From VXNE01 sp965248075 (lineage in GTDB: Bacteria; Pseudomonadota; Gammaproteobacteria; Pseudomonadales; Azotimanducaceae), in contig CBDFIL010000002.1 of the NCBI GenBank assembly GCA_965248075.1, forward strand, positions 1,178,001 to 1,242,000: a DNA stretch of 64,000 nt, written 5' to 3'. The notes under the pieces are model-generated. The model ran no database searches, was not told where the DNA came from, and saw only the letters and a program-made list of their open reading frames with translations. Numbering within the stretch: position 1 is the first letter of the stretch; every line of letters begins with the position of its first letter. Position numbers and translations under genes: made by a program. Of the stretch, positions 36,348-45,486 are shown piece after piece.

Positions 36348-37139
36348 TCACCCACCCATCTCGGCCATCGCCTGTCGATGCAGCCCCTCGCTGGCTGCGG
36401 CGATCACCATGACGCCGCCCCTCGGCGTTCGCCCCGCGAGGTCCGTGACGATGCCGCCGGCCCCGCGCACGATGGGGACCAGGGGCAGGATGTCATACGG
36501 CTGCAACCGGTCCTCGACCACGAGGTCCACGAGCCCGTGCGCGAGCAGGCAATAGTTGTAGCAGTCTCCCCCGTACCGCATCATCCGGACCCGCGCGGCC
36601 AGGGCTTCGAAGCGCGACAGCGTGGCGCCGCGGAACATCGAGGGGTGCGTCGCCACGAGAACGGCTTCGCTCAGGGCCGCATCCACGCGCACTTCGATCC
36701 GCTTGCGCTCGCCGCCACGCGTGACCCACGCGCTCTCACCGTTGCCGGAGAACGTCTCCCCGACCACCGGCTGGTGCATCAGCCCGCCGACCGGTTCCCC
36801 ATCCCGCAGGATGCCGAGCAGACAACCCCACACCGGCAGTCCCATGACGAACGCGCGGGTGCCGTCGATCGGGTCGACGATCCAGCTCCAGGAAGAGGAT
36901 CCGCTCGAGGCGCCGTATTCCTCGCCGACGATACCGTGATCCGGGTAGCGCTCGGCAATACGCTCGCGGATGCGGGCTTCCACCCCACGGTCCGCCTCCG
37001 TCACCGGATCGAAGCCGTCGTCACCCCGCTTGTTGGCGATGACGACCTGGTGCCGGAAGTACCTGGCCGCGATTTCGCCGGCTTCCGCCAGTACGTCGTG
37101 GCCGAAACGCAGCAACTCGTCGATCCCCGACGTGCTCAT
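36348..37139 (-). CDS. Inositol monophosphatase-family phosphatase (HisN-like)
   Basis: This 263-residue Mg-dependent, Li-sensitive-type phosphatase carries the metal sites DPVTEADRGVE, VGEEYG, WIVDPIDGTRAFVMG and YGGDCYNYCLLAHG...LQPYDILPL. The GDCYNY and PVWG spacing is closer to histidinol-phosphate phosphatase (HisN) or 3'-phosphoadenosine/inositol enzymes than to SuhB. HisN-type histidinol phosphatase is plausible but not proven; no his genes lie nearby. The ATG at 37137-37139 is chosen over one seven codons earlier. Confidence 0.85.
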   Translation of the reverse strand: MSTSGIDELLRFGHDVLAEAGEIAARYFRHQVVIANKRGDDGFDPVTEADRGVEARIRERIAERYPDHGIVGEEYGASSGSSSWSWIVDPIDGTRAFVMGLPVWGCLLGILRDGEPVGGLMHQPVVGETFSGNGESAWVTRGGERKRIEVRVDAALSEAVLVATHPSMFRGATLSRFEALAARVRMMRYGGDCYNYCLLAHGLVDLVVEDRLQPYDILPLVPIVRGAGGIVTDLAGRTPRGGVMVIAAASEGLHRQAMAEMGG

Positions 37140-37175
37140 GTGGACTCCACTCCCCCGCACGGGGCCCGGCGCAGG

Positions 37176-39032
37176 CTAACGGAGGCCGAGGCGTGCCCGC
37201 AACGCCGCCGGCGCCCGGTCGGGCACATGGATGCAGCCGACCAGCCGCGGCTGCCACGCTGCGCCGAGGGCGGGAGCCGGCAAGCTCGTTTCGGGCAGCA
37301 CGAGACCCGTATTGAATTCGCCCCCGCCTTCGAGTTCGACGTTGTCCGCCCAGGTGTCGCCGCGCCGCATGGGCAGGGGCGCGGGCCGTTCGTTCACGTA
37401 CCCATGGACCGCCTGCAGGTCCCCGGGGTACAGGGCATCGATGACCCAGCGTGTCCGGTCGATGACCGCCGGGTCGGTCATCCGCCCCCGTTGCCCCCAC
37501 GCCACGATGGCGTTCGCAACGCTGTCCGCTGCCGTCCCCACGATGCCGACGTCCTTCTCATACCCGTGGTGGTAGCTCATCAGGATGGTGTCGTGGAGGT
37601 CCGCGAGATCCTCGAACTGGGAGGAGTAGCTGTAGAAGTCCACGGCCCCGTCCATCGAGAACTCATCCACGACGTCGTCCGGGCGCAGGGCTTCCAACTT
37701 GGGCGTGGATGCGCCGGGAGACCGGAAGGAGACCTCGGCCAGTCCCCTGATGACCCGCGAGCGCAGCGGATGCGTTGCAGTGAGCCGGGACGATGGCCAG
37801 CTGGCCGGTTGCTGCGCGATCGCCTCGAGGACGGTCTGCGACAGGTCCAGTCCGTCGATTCGAGAGACCTCCATGAAGTCCGCCGCATGGGATAGCTCGT
37901 GGTAGAGCAGAAAGGCCAGCAACGGACGGAGGGCCTCGGCCCGCGAAGCGCCGGTACCCCAGCGCACGTTGTTGCGGACATAGCGCCACGGTATGCGGAG
38001 CTGCAGCCTGCTGCCGAAGCCGCTGCGGAAGTCCGCCTCCCTGGTCACGACAGCCTGTTCCTCCGGCGTACGCCAGAGATAATCCGCGTCCAGATAGATC
38101 GCCCCGGAGTTCGGCCGGTAGTGCGCGGGACGAATATCGCTGGCGATCACCACGGCGGTGAGGGAGCGCGCCAGGAGCCGCACATCCTCCGGGAGCTGCT
38201 CGAGGGTCTCGCGGAGGCTGTCTCCCATCCAGCGATGGGAGACCAGTACACGCGTCATCACGTCCTCGACGGTCGGCGCTGCGAACTCCGTTCCAAGAAA
38301 GGGCAGGCGCGTGAGGGAACAGTTCGGGTCCACGGCTGGGTCCGGGTACGTGCACGGGCGCAGCGCTTCTGCGTACGGGCCACTCGGAACGTACGGTACG
38401 GTGTAGGCGATGTCCGGGCCGTCACGGACGTTCACCTCGAAGACGACCTCCGCGGTACCGCCGAGATCGTCCGTGACGGCAAGCCGCACCGCATAGACGC
38501 CGGGATCGTCGAAGGTGTAATCCGCCGTGATGCCGCCGGCGGCGCCCACGCCCGCGAAGTCCCAGTCAAACGACACGATCTCGCCGTCCTCGTCGGCCGA
38601 GAGCGAGGCGTCGAAGGTCACGCTGACCGGCGCTTCGCCGTCGACGGGAGTCGCGACGATGCGGGCCGTGGGGAGTACGTTCACGACCAGTTCGTCCGTG
38701 GCGCTCGCCTCCACGCCATCGTCGTCGGTCACGGTCAGGCGCACCTGGTAGGAGCCGGATTCCCCGTAGGTGTGTTCCACGCTCCGCCCCGTCCCGGTGG
38801 TCCCGGTGCCGAAGTCCCATGCGTAGCTCGTGATCGACCCGTCCGGGTCCCCGGAGGCCGAGGCGTCGAAGGTCACGACCAGCGGCGGCGGACCGCCCTC
38901 CGGCGTCGCGGAGAAACTCGCCGTGGGCGGGCGATTGGGCGCAGAGCCTCCGCCACCACCACCCCCGCAACCGACGACAACGAATGCCGCACAGAGCGGC
39001 ACACAGGGAAGGACTCGAATCAGGAAGCGCAT
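37176..39032 (-). CDS. PKD-domain lipoprotein with HExxH metalloprotease motif
   Basis: This 618-residue predicted lipoprotein has Cys22 in VVVGC followed by a Gly run, then two PKD domains (about 37-118 and 123-202; SFDASASGDPDG, YAWDFG, YTFDDPGVY patterns). A large C-terminal domain includes LLYHELSHAADF at 376-387. His378, Glu379 and His382 form a zinc-protease-like HExxH. I do not recognise the catalytic family. The domain could be a cell-surface peptidase or an inactive relative. It follows the phosphatase gene upstream on the same strand at a distance of 36 bp. Confidence 0.75.
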   Translation of the reverse strand: MRFLIRVLPCVPLCAAFVVVGCGGGGGGGSAPNRPPTASFSATPEGGPPPLVVTFDASASGDPDGSITSYAWDFGTGTTGTGRSVEHTYGESGSYQVRLTVTDDDGVEASATDELVVNVLPTARIVATPVDGEAPVSVTFDASLSADEDGEIVSFDWDFAGVGAAGGITADYTFDDPGVYAVRLAVTDDLGGTAEVVFEVNVRDGPDIAYTVPYVPSGPYAEALRPCTYPDPAVDPNCSLTRLPFLGTEFAAPTVEDVMTRVLVSHRWMGDSLRETLEQLPEDVRLLARSLTAVVIASDIRPAHYRPNSGAIYLDADYLWRTPEEQAVVTREADFRSGFGSRLQLRIPWRYVRNNVRWGTGASRAEALRPLLAFLLYHELSHAADFMEVSRIDGLDLSQTVLEAIAQQPASWPSSRLTATHPLRSRVIRGLAEVSFRSPGASTPKLEALRPDDVVDEFSMDGAVDFYSYSSQFEDLADLHDTILMSYHHGYEKDVGIVGTAADSVANAIVAWGQRGRMTDPAVIDRTRWVIDALYPGDLQAVHGYVNERPAPLPMRRGDTWADNVELEGGGEFNTGLVLPETSLPAPALGAAWQPRLVGCIHVPDRAPAALRARLGLR

Positions 39033-39504
39033 ACCGCGTACCTCATGGCAACGCCCCCTCCCACCTCAAGCGAGGCAATCAGAGAAGAACTCTACCAGAT
39101 GTGACGCCCATGCAATGCGCAGTCCGACTCGTCCGGGAAGGCGCAGTACCCGCCCGTTCCGAGACGGCGCACAAGCATTCAGTTCCACGGAGTTTCGCGC
39201 CACGATACCTGGATCTCATGGGTATCGAGGAAGGTCGTTTCACTGCGGACCGTGAACGTGTTGCCGCGCCAGTCGAAGCTGTGGACCCCGCCAAGCATCA
39301 CCACAGGTCGGGCGGTCGTGGTTGCAGCCGACCACCGTTTGATCGACCATGACGCCTTGCCGCCTGCCCGCCGGGAGATGTGGTTACGAACTTCCGGCAG
39401 GCGATCAGCGGACCATTCAAAGGCGCGCGGAAACGACATGACGGTTCGTGCTGGGCAAGTGACCTTGGAGGCCGGCGAGCACACCGGTATGAAGCGGAGC
39501 CGAC
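39033..39504. other. Intergenic region with possible gene remnant
   Basis: Between the PKD lipoprotein gene and the DMT permease gene there is no clear intact gene. On the minus strand at 39179-39484 a frame ends VVMLGGVHSFDWRGNTFTV...VSWRETPWN with protein-like composition but no recognisable domain. It may be a short hypothetical gene or a decayed fragment. Confidence 0.35.
39179..39484 (-). CDS. Possible hypothetical protein or gene fragment
   Basis: The 101-residue frame has GC-biased third positions in its last 45 codons and a balanced composition (GGVHSFDWRGNTFTV, TTFLDTHEIQVSWRE). I see no domain, no strong ribosome binding site and no partner gene. It could be the remaining C-terminus of a larger gene. 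Confidence 0.25.
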   Translation of the reverse strand: MCSPASKVTCPARTVMSFPRAFEWSADRLPEVRNHISRRAGGKASWSIKRWSAATTTARPVVMLGGVHSFDWRGNTFTVRSETTFLDTHEIQVSWRETPWN

Positions 39505-40449
39505 TTGTTCGCGGCCGGGGCTGACGATCGCGCGCGGACCACTGCGCACGCGTACCTGTTCCTCACTCTCACGTCGATCTGTTTCGGCGCCAACATGACG
39601 TTCGCGAAACTGCTTGTGGGCGAGGCGTCGCCCATGGTGGTGGTGGCGCTGCGCTGGCTTCTGGTAGTGGCGTTGCTGGTGGCGTTCAACACGAAGACCC
39701 TGGTCCGTGATTGGCCGAATCTGAAGCCGCACCTCGGATTTCTGTTTGCCATGGGCGCCCTCGGGTTTGCCGCTTTCAACGGCCTGTTCTACACCGCCGC
39801 CCACCACACGACGGCAATCAACATGGGCATCATTCAAGGCATGATGCCGGCGTTCGTTTTGGTTGGAGCGTTGACCGCATACCGGACGCCGGCGCGGAAG
39901 CTGCAGTGGGTAGGCGCCGGCGTGACGTTGGTTGGAGTCGCCGTCGTGGCATCTGCGGGTGACGCCGAGCGCTTGCTTCGACTGCGCATCAACAATGGGG
40001 ACATGCTCGTGGTGCTTGGCACTATGCTCTACGCCGGATACACGGTGGGGTTGCGGCGGCGGCCGGCGTCGACGGCACTCGGATTGTTTACCGTGCTCGC
40101 GGCAGCGGCGTTTCTTGCGTCGTTGCCGATGGTGGTGGCGGAAGCCTGGCTCGGCGAATTTCAGGCGCCGACACTGCGAGGCTGGGGTGTGGTCGCGTTG
40201 GTGGCACTGTTCCCGTCGTTTCTCGCCCAGATGATGTTCATTCGGGGCGTGGAGATCATCGGGCCGGGTCGCGCGGGGATCTTCGTCAATCTCGTACCCG
40301 TCTTCGGGGCGATGATCGCGGTGACGTACCTGGGCGAGGACTTCCACGTCTATCACGGCCTTGCCCTGGCACTCGTGCTCGGTGGCATCTGGCTCGCCGA
40401 GCGCGGCGTGGAAGCCGCATCCGGGCAGAGCGTCAGGACAGCCTCGTAA
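39505..40449 (+). CDS. EamA/DMT-family permease
   Basis: This 314-residue transporter has about ten hydrophobic helices in two EamA repeats (for example TSICFGANMTFAKLLVGE and the repeat-two glycine-rich ends GPGRAGIFVNLVPVF and GLALALVLGGIWLAE). DMT permeases export or import small metabolites such as amino acids or nucleotide sugars; the substrate is unknown. It starts with TTG at 39505 without a strong ribosome binding site. Confidence 0.85.
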   Translation: MFAAGADDRARTTAHAYLFLTLTSICFGANMTFAKLLVGEASPMVVVALRWLLVVALLVAFNTKTLVRDWPNLKPHLGFLFAMGALGFAAFNGLFYTAAHHTTAINMGIIQGMMPAFVLVGALTAYRTPARKLQWVGAGVTLVGVAVVASAGDAERLLRLRINNGDMLVVLGTMLYAGYTVGLRRRPASTALGLFTVLAAAAFLASLPMVVAEAWLGEFQAPTLRGWGVVALVALFPSFLAQMMFIRGVEIIGPGRAGIFVNLVPVFGAMIAVTYLGEDFHVYHGLALALVLGGIWLAERGVEAASGQSVRTAS

Positions 40450-40598
40450 GGACGCCGTCCAGGCTTCCGAGCCCGCAGTCGGCAGGGTTGGTCGCGCCAG
40501 CGTCGGATCGGTGGGAGATCCCTTACGTCACGTGGGCAGGTTGCCACCGCCGCTACAATGGCAGCGGTTTGATCGAACTCCACGACGAGGACCCTCCC

Positions 40599-41636
40599 AT
40601 GAGCCGAGATGGCGGCGCCGGACACGGCGTACCGGACGAACGCAAGCGGGCATGGGGCGAGAAGTACGAGCCGCGTTACTCGGGGGTGGCGACGTTCATG
40701 CGCCGCCCACTTCGCGGGGACCCGGGAGCGTGGGACGGCATCGATATCGGTGTCGTCGGGGTGCCCTTCGACGGGGGTGTGACCAACCGCCCGGGCGCCC
40801 GCCACGGCCCGCGGCACCTGCGCGACCAGTCCACGTTGATGGGCATGGTGTGCCATCAGACCGGGGTGCGCCCTTACGATCTCGCCAACGTGGCCGACCT
40901 CGGGGACGTACCCATCGAGGGCGTCTACCGGCTCGACGATGCGATCGCGGACATCGAGCGCCACTACGACCGGATCGCGACGGCCGGCGTCATGCCGCTG
41001 ACCGCCGGTGGCGATCACTCCATCACCCTGCCCATCATGCGCGCGCTCGCCCGCGCCGGGGGACAGCCTCTTGGCCTCATCCACTTCGATGCCCACTGCG
41101 ACACCGGCCCGGAGCTGTTCGGCCACAAGCACCATCATGGCGGGCCGTTCAAGGTGGCGGTGGAGGACGGTGCGCTCGATCCGAAACGCACCATTCAGAT
41201 CGGCATCCGCGGTCCGGCCGAGCCGCTATGGGCGTTCAGCTACGAATCGGGCATGACCGTCATCCACATCGAGGATCTCTACGCGATGGGAATCCCCGCG
41301 GTGGTCGAGAAAGCCCGCACGGTCGCGGGTAGCGGTCCGGTGTACCTGAGCTTCGACGTCGACGGTCTCGACCCGGTGTTCGCTCCGGGCACGGGAACGC
41401 CCGAGGTCGGCGGCTTCACCACCTACGAGGCGCAGCAGATGCTGCGGGGCCTGCGCGGTCTCGACATCGTCGCCGGCGATGTGGTCGAGGTGTCGCCGCC
41501 CTTCGACCCCTCGGGCACGACCGGTCTTACCGGCGCCCAGATGATGTTCGAGATCCTGTGCCTGCTCGCGGAGACGGTAGGACGGCAAAGAGCGCCCGAT
41601 GCTCCCGGACCAGACCAGGGGTTTGACAAGATCTGA
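40599..41636 (+). CDS. speB: Agmatinase/ureohydrolase family protein
   Basis: This 345-residue ureohydrolase has the manganese-binding motifs GGDHS, LIHFDAHCDTG and YLSFDVDGLDP. It hydrolyses a guanidino or similar group; agmatine to putrescine plus urea is the typical reaction, but guanidinobutyrase or proclavaminate amidinohydrolase activities share these motifs. The N-terminal 40 residues before the core fit agmatinase-like proteins. The ATG at 40599 has GAGG 8 bases upstream. No speA or amino-acid decarboxylase gene is nearby. Confidence 0.87.
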   Translation: MSRDGGAGHGVPDERKRAWGEKYEPRYSGVATFMRRPLRGDPGAWDGIDIGVVGVPFDGGVTNRPGARHGPRHLRDQSTLMGMVCHQTGVRPYDLANVADLGDVPIEGVYRLDDAIADIERHYDRIATAGVMPLTAGGDHSITLPIMRALARAGGQPLGLIHFDAHCDTGPELFGHKHHHGGPFKVAVEDGALDPKRTIQIGIRGPAEPLWAFSYESGMTVIHIEDLYAMGIPAVVEKARTVAGSGPVYLSFDVDGLDPVFAPGTGTPEVGGFTTYEAQQMLRGLRGLDIVAGDVVEVSPPFDPSGTTGLTGAQMMFEILCLLAETVGRQRAPDAPGPDQGFDKI

Positions 41637-41667
41637 TATCGGTGCCACCGTTCGGTGCTGATATCAG
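41633..41667. promoter_or_regulatory. Operator-like repeats upstream of the Phd-Doc pair
   Basis: CTGATATC (41633-41640) and GATATCAG (41660-41667) form perfect inverted repeats. Within the interval TCGGTGC occurs twice as a direct repeat. A TTGACA-like element lies at 41623-41628. Such palindromes are typical autoregulatory operators bound by the antitoxin. Confidence 0.55.
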
Positions 41668-41680
41668 TACCGGAACGACC

Positions 41681-41899
41681 ATGCGCTACGTCACGATGAC
41701 CGAACTCAAGCAACATGCCAGTCGCATCCTGGACGAGAAGAAACCGACCGCCATCCTGCGCAACAGCAAGGTGGAGGGCTACTACGTCCCCGCCGAGTCC
41801 CTGGCTCTCGACGCGATGGACGACGCCCGGGTAACGGAACTGACACGGTCGATTCTCGACAGGCGATCGGACGTGCTCGCCTACCTTGCGAAGCGATGA
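41681..41899 (+). CDS. Phd-family antitoxin
   Basis: This 72-residue antitoxin is encoded immediately upstream of a Doc/Fic toxin. It has the Phd-like N-terminus (VTMTELKQHASRILDEKKPTAIL) and an acidic C-terminal helix. The ATG at 41681 gives the family-like N-terminus. Its stop overlaps the toxin start in ATGA. Confidence 0.85.
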   Translation: MRYVTMTELKQHASRILDEKKPTAILRNSKVEGYYVPAESLALDAMDDARVTELTRSILDRRSDVLAYLAKR

Positions 41900-42366
41900 T
41901 CGCGTTCCCGACCGAGCAGCAGATCGCCGACCTGCATGAGCACCTGCTGGCCAGACATGGTGGATTGCCCGGGTCCCGCGACGGCGCATCGGTCGGCGCC
42001 ATACTCGCTCGAGTCCAGATGAACCTGGCCTACCGGTTTGAAAACCCGAGCGTCGCACAGGTCGCAGCCTTGACGGTGTACGCGTTCACGGTCGGTCATC
42101 CATTCAACGATGCAAACAAACGCACGGCCCTGGCCGTGGGTGATCTGATCCTGCTGATGAACGACGGGGACACCATCGCCTCCGCGCATCAGATCGAGCT
42201 GGCGAACCTGATCATCGAGCTTGCCCCTGGCAACGTCGATCAGGACACCTTCATGGACAGGTATGTGGGGATGCTGGAGCGAGGCGACTCTCCGAGCCCG
42301 AGCGCCACGTCAAAGCGCCATAAGCCATTGCGGACCAGGAGTTCCTCGTCCTCCTCGAGGACGTAG
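41896..42366 (+). CDS. doc: Doc-type Fic-fold toxin
   Basis: This death-on-curing kinase toxin (156 residues) phosphorylates elongation factor Tu in the P1 system. The Fic/Doc motif HPFNDANKR is at residues 68-76, intact. P1 Doc is about 126 residues. Here the last 30 or so codons (SPSPSATSKRHKPL..., Ser/Arg-rich) are antisense to the coding end of the convergent hydrolase gene, so the toxin has gained a tail by reading into its neighbour or lost its original stop. It is coupled to the upstream antitoxin. Confidence 0.88.
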   Translation: MIAFPTEQQIADLHEHLLARHGGLPGSRDGASVGAILARVQMNLAYRFENPSVAQVAALTVYAFTVGHPFNDANKRTALAVGDLILLMNDGDTIASAHQIELANLIIELAPGNVDQDTFMDRYVGMLERGDSPSPSATSKRHKPLRTRSSSSSSRT

Positions 42367-44195
42367 CCCGCGTCCACGAGTCCACGCGCCGCGTGCCGCA
42401 CGCGCGCCGCGTAGGCTTCCCGTCCTCCGTAGCGGCGCTCGAGCGTCGCGGAGTCGAGGAATCGCGTGAACCCCGCGAATGCGGCCGCCTGCCGGGGCGC
42501 GCCCTGCTCCGGATGGCGCGGGTTCCAGCCGGTGTGCACGCCCACGGGAACCGAGATGTCGGGCAGGCGCACGCCGCCGCTCTCGTTGAGGTCCGGCCCT
42601 ACCGCCGAGACCAGGCGCGGGCGCGCGGCGCCCCGTCGGGCCGGGAAGCGGCACACGCCGCGCGCGGCCTCCGGCCCGAGATCCAGGGCGTGCAGGCCGC
42701 CGAGCTGTTCGGGGTCGAGCGTCTCGATGCCGAGTTCGGACTCGAATCGCGAGAGCACGCCGCCGCGCTCGACCAGGGTGTCGTCGGCCAGGCGCGGCAC
42801 GGCGCTCGGCGGGGGCTCGCGACCGGCGGCCACCCAGCGATCCAGGTTGATCAGGGCGGCGCGCACGAGCGGCGAATGATCGACCACGTTGAACGTGTAC
42901 CGCGTCCGGATACCGGTGAGGGGGATCTCATCCGTCAGCGGCAGGACGCCATTCACATGGTGCGTCCCGGCAAAGGCGTAGCGGCGTTCGTCGGCATGCT
43001 CCGGCACGTCCTCGCTGCCGTCCGGGGCCGTGTGTATCAGGGCCGCATCGCCACGCCAATACTCCCAGGAGGTGTTCGTGAAAAAGACCTTCGGCATGGC
43101 CTGCTCGCGGTCGAACAGGCCGGCCGCCGCATCCGTCTCCTCGTCACGCGTCGCCACGCCGGCAAAGGGAAAGGTCTGACCCGGTCCCGGGGTGCCGAGG
43201 CTCGATGGCTGCGCGAAGCGATGGTTGAAGTCCCCGCGCTGCCCGCCGGCGATGTGCGCAAGGATGCCGTCGAAGACCCGGCCCTCGGCTTCGTCCCGGT
43301 TCAATCCGAGGTACAGGAAGTGGCGCAGGACACGGCCGGTCTGGCTGGCTCCGAACGCGTGCACGCGCGGGAATCCGCCGGACAGCGGACTGCGGTCGTC
43401 CCCGGCGCGCAACGCCGCCGCCGCATCGCGCAGGGCCAGGAGTCCCGTGCCCACCACCGGTGCGCCCTCGGCCGTGTAGACGAGCGTGTAGACCGCCCCC
43501 GCACGCAGCCCGCCCGGACGGTAGATGGCGGCGCCGTCCGGCTCCACGCGGCCGTCGCGCTCCCGTGCGAAGCGCCAGGAGTCTCTCGGCAGAAGCTCGG
43601 CCTGTGCGTTGTCGTCGCGCTGCACGAAGAGCCGCGCTTCGCGGTCGTCGAGGTCCGCCGGCGGGTAGGCGACGTCCCCGAGTTGGCCGAAGTCGTACCA
43701 GGGAGTTTCCCTCTGCGGCTGGATGCGGCACACGACGTCGCCTCGCAGGGGCCGTCCGTCCCGCTCGGCGTATGGCGCGTCGAAGCGCACGCCTTGCCGA
43801 ACGTCCCACTGCCAGCCGATACAGGCGAGCGCAAAGCCGCGCCGGAACAGGAAGCCGTCGCCCGGGGCGCACGGATCCGCCAGCAGGTCCAGTGGCTGCG
43901 CGCGGTTGAATTGCGAAAACCCGCGGCAGCGCCCCCGGTTGGGCACATCCACCAGGAGGGACCGGGCGGAGCCGGATTCCGGTGCGACCAGGGTGAAGTC
44001 CCCGGCGAAGCGCACACGCCCGTCACGACCGCGCGGGGCGAGGTCCAGGTCGACGATACGGCTGTTCGCCGGATGGAGCGGGTCCACGGCATACTCGATC
44101 CGTCCTTCAATGTGCTCGAACGGGCCGAGATCGCCGAATTCGCGCCCGCCGGCGTAGGGCTTCCTCGAGCGGATCTCGAAGCGGGTCGCGGTCAT
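42240..44195 (-). CDS. Alpha/beta hydrolase domain protein (Abhydrolase_10-like)
   Basis: This 651-residue protein of the large alpha/beta-hydrolase-domain group is seen in marine proteobacteria. The nucleophile elbow GASQTGR (Ser284) and an N-terminal beta-rich region are visible. The C-terminal part has the GVHTGWNPRHPE segment common in this family. No signal peptide is evident. The family is uncharacterised; an esterase/lyase role in degradation of polyols or steroids has been suggested from context only. Its 3' end overlaps the doc toxin gene tail by 127 bp. Confidence 0.8.
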   Translation of the reverse strand: MTATRFEIRSRKPYAGGREFGDLGPFEHIEGRIEYAVDPLHPANSRIVDLDLAPRGRDGRVRFAGDFTLVAPESGSARSLLVDVPNRGRCRGFSQFNRAQPLDLLADPCAPGDGFLFRRGFALACIGWQWDVRQGVRFDAPYAERDGRPLRGDVVCRIQPQRETPWYDFGQLGDVAYPPADLDDREARLFVQRDDNAQAELLPRDSWRFARERDGRVEPDGAAIYRPGGLRAGAVYTLVYTAEGAPVVGTGLLALRDAAAALRAGDDRSPLSGGFPRVHAFGASQTGRVLRHFLYLGLNRDEAEGRVFDGILAHIAGGQRGDFNHRFAQPSSLGTPGPGQTFPFAGVATRDEETDAAAGLFDREQAMPKVFFTNTSWEYWRGDAALIHTAPDGSEDVPEHADERRYAFAGTHHVNGVLPLTDEIPLTGIRTRYTFNVVDHSPLVRAALINLDRWVAAGREPPPSAVPRLADDTLVERGGVLSRFESELGIETLDPEQLGGLHALDLGPEAARGVCRFPARRGAARPRLVSAVGPDLNESGGVRLPDISVPVGVHTGWNPRHPEQGAPRQAAAFAGFTRFLDSATLERRYGGREAYAARVRHAARGLVDAGYVLEEDEELLVRNGLWRFDVALGLGESPRSSIPTYLSMKVS

Positions 44196-44244
44196 GTTCG
44201 GGGGTCCTGCCCGGGGCGCCGCAACGATGCGTCAACTCGCACGT

Positions 44245-45204
44245 CTATGTCTCGAGCAGGCTGATGGGATCCTGTCCGAGCTGCAAACAGCCCAGTATGC
44301 CGCCCTCGACCGAGTAACCGATCAGCCGCTGCAGCTCGCGCGGGAAATCACGGGCGACTTCCGGGGGCCACATGAGTTGCTGGTTGGTCTCGCCGCGCAA
44401 CCACCCGAGGCAGTAGCCCACCAGAAGACTCCGGCGAACGCGATCGTCCGTCTGGTTTGCGCCGCCCCCGTGCAGCGTGGCTCCGTCAAAGAGCACGAAG
44501 GATCCCGGAGGCGCTTCCACGACCGACTCCATGTCCGGGTCGAGCCCACGCGGGTATCCATACGCTTCCCAGCCCTCTCCGAACCGGGTCCCCTTCTCGC
44601 CGTCTTCTTCAGGATCAAAATATCTTGCCTCGGGCCAGAGATGGCTTCCGAGTACGACTCGAGTCGATCCGGTTTCGACCGCAAAGTCGGATAGCGGAAA
44701 CATCACCGCGACCCCCATCGGAATGCGCCGACCCGGCATCTTCCAAAGTACATTGTCCCGGTGCAGAGGCTGGGCGACCTCGCCCGGGTGGATCTCGAGT
44801 GCCATGACCTGATGAATGAGAACGGAAGTGCAGTGTTTCTTGAGATGGGCATCGATGATTTCCATCATCCGAGGCTGCGCGACCAGTTGTGCGATCACTT
44901 CCGGTGCCCTGGCGAGGATTTCGGATCGACGCTTGGTGAGACCGCCCAGGATCTTCTTCGCCTCGTCGCCGATGAAGTGCTCCATGTCCGTAGAGGCCAT
45001 GAGCGAGTCGAGTGTTCCCAGCGTGGTCTCGATCAAATCAGGTGCGAATGCGTCCGTCACGCAAACGACCCCGTCCCGATCGAATACCCGCTTGATCTCT
45101 TCCAGGGAGGCCGACACAGGTACCTGCTCGACGCGTCCGCCGATCTCTGCGGTGGCAGTCGTGTTCATCAGCTCCATGCTGTCGTCCGCCAGCGCCTGTG
45201 ACAT
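44245..45204 (-). CDS. Phytanoyl-CoA dioxygenase (PhyH) family protein
   Basis: This 319-residue Fe(II)/2-oxoglutarate dioxygenase of the PhyH group contains the facial triad His148-Asp150 (PLHRDN) and His245 (GATLHGGGAN). The rest has the typical double-stranded beta-helix pattern with HPGEVAQPLH, VLGSHLWPE and DGATLHG. Substrates in the family range from phytanoyl-CoA to ectoine and halogenated compounds, so the product is unknown. The gene is preceded by two inverted repeats in an AT-rich stretch. Confidence 0.87.
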   Translation of the reverse strand: MSQALADDSMELMNTTATAEIGGRVEQVPVSASLEEIKRVFDRDGVVCVTDAFAPDLIETTLGTLDSLMASTDMEHFIGDEAKKILGGLTKRRSEILARAPEVIAQLVAQPRMMEIIDAHLKKHCTSVLIHQVMALEIHPGEVAQPLHRDNVLWKMPGRRIPMGVAVMFPLSDFAVETGSTRVVLGSHLWPEARYFDPEEDGEKGTRFGEGWEAYGYPRGLDPDMESVVEAPPGSFVLFDGATLHGGGANQTDDRVRRSLLVGYCLGWLRGETNQQLMWPPEVARDFPRELQRLIGYSVEGGILGCLQLGQDPISLLET

Positions 45205-45231
45205 GGGATTCTCCGCTCTGTCAAAAGGCCA

Positions 45232-45270
45232 GTAAATCGAAATTTACCTGAAACTGCAAATCCGGTTTGC
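45232..45270. promoter_or_regulatory. Inverted repeats upstream of the PhyH gene
   Basis: GTAAAT-CGAA-ATTTAC at 45232-45247 and GCAAA-TCCGG-TTTGC at 45256-45270 are perfect inverted repeats within about 65 bases of the PhyH start. They are candidate regulator binding sites. No regulator gene is adjacent. Confidence 0.4.
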
Positions 45271-45486
45271 GAGACAAATCAGGACCCCCGAGAGACGTGC
45301 TTCCGCCCCAGGGCGCCGACCGTCAGAATGGCTTCCTGCGTCCCATCAGCGTCTCGTCCCAGCGCCGCTGCGACAGGAAGCGGATCGCCCGGGTGGTCGC
45401 CGTCGCCGTGCCGATACGCACCAGCGTCTCCACCAGGACGGCGCGGCGTGTGGTGCATGCTGCTTGCGGCCACGCCGGCGGCCCCG

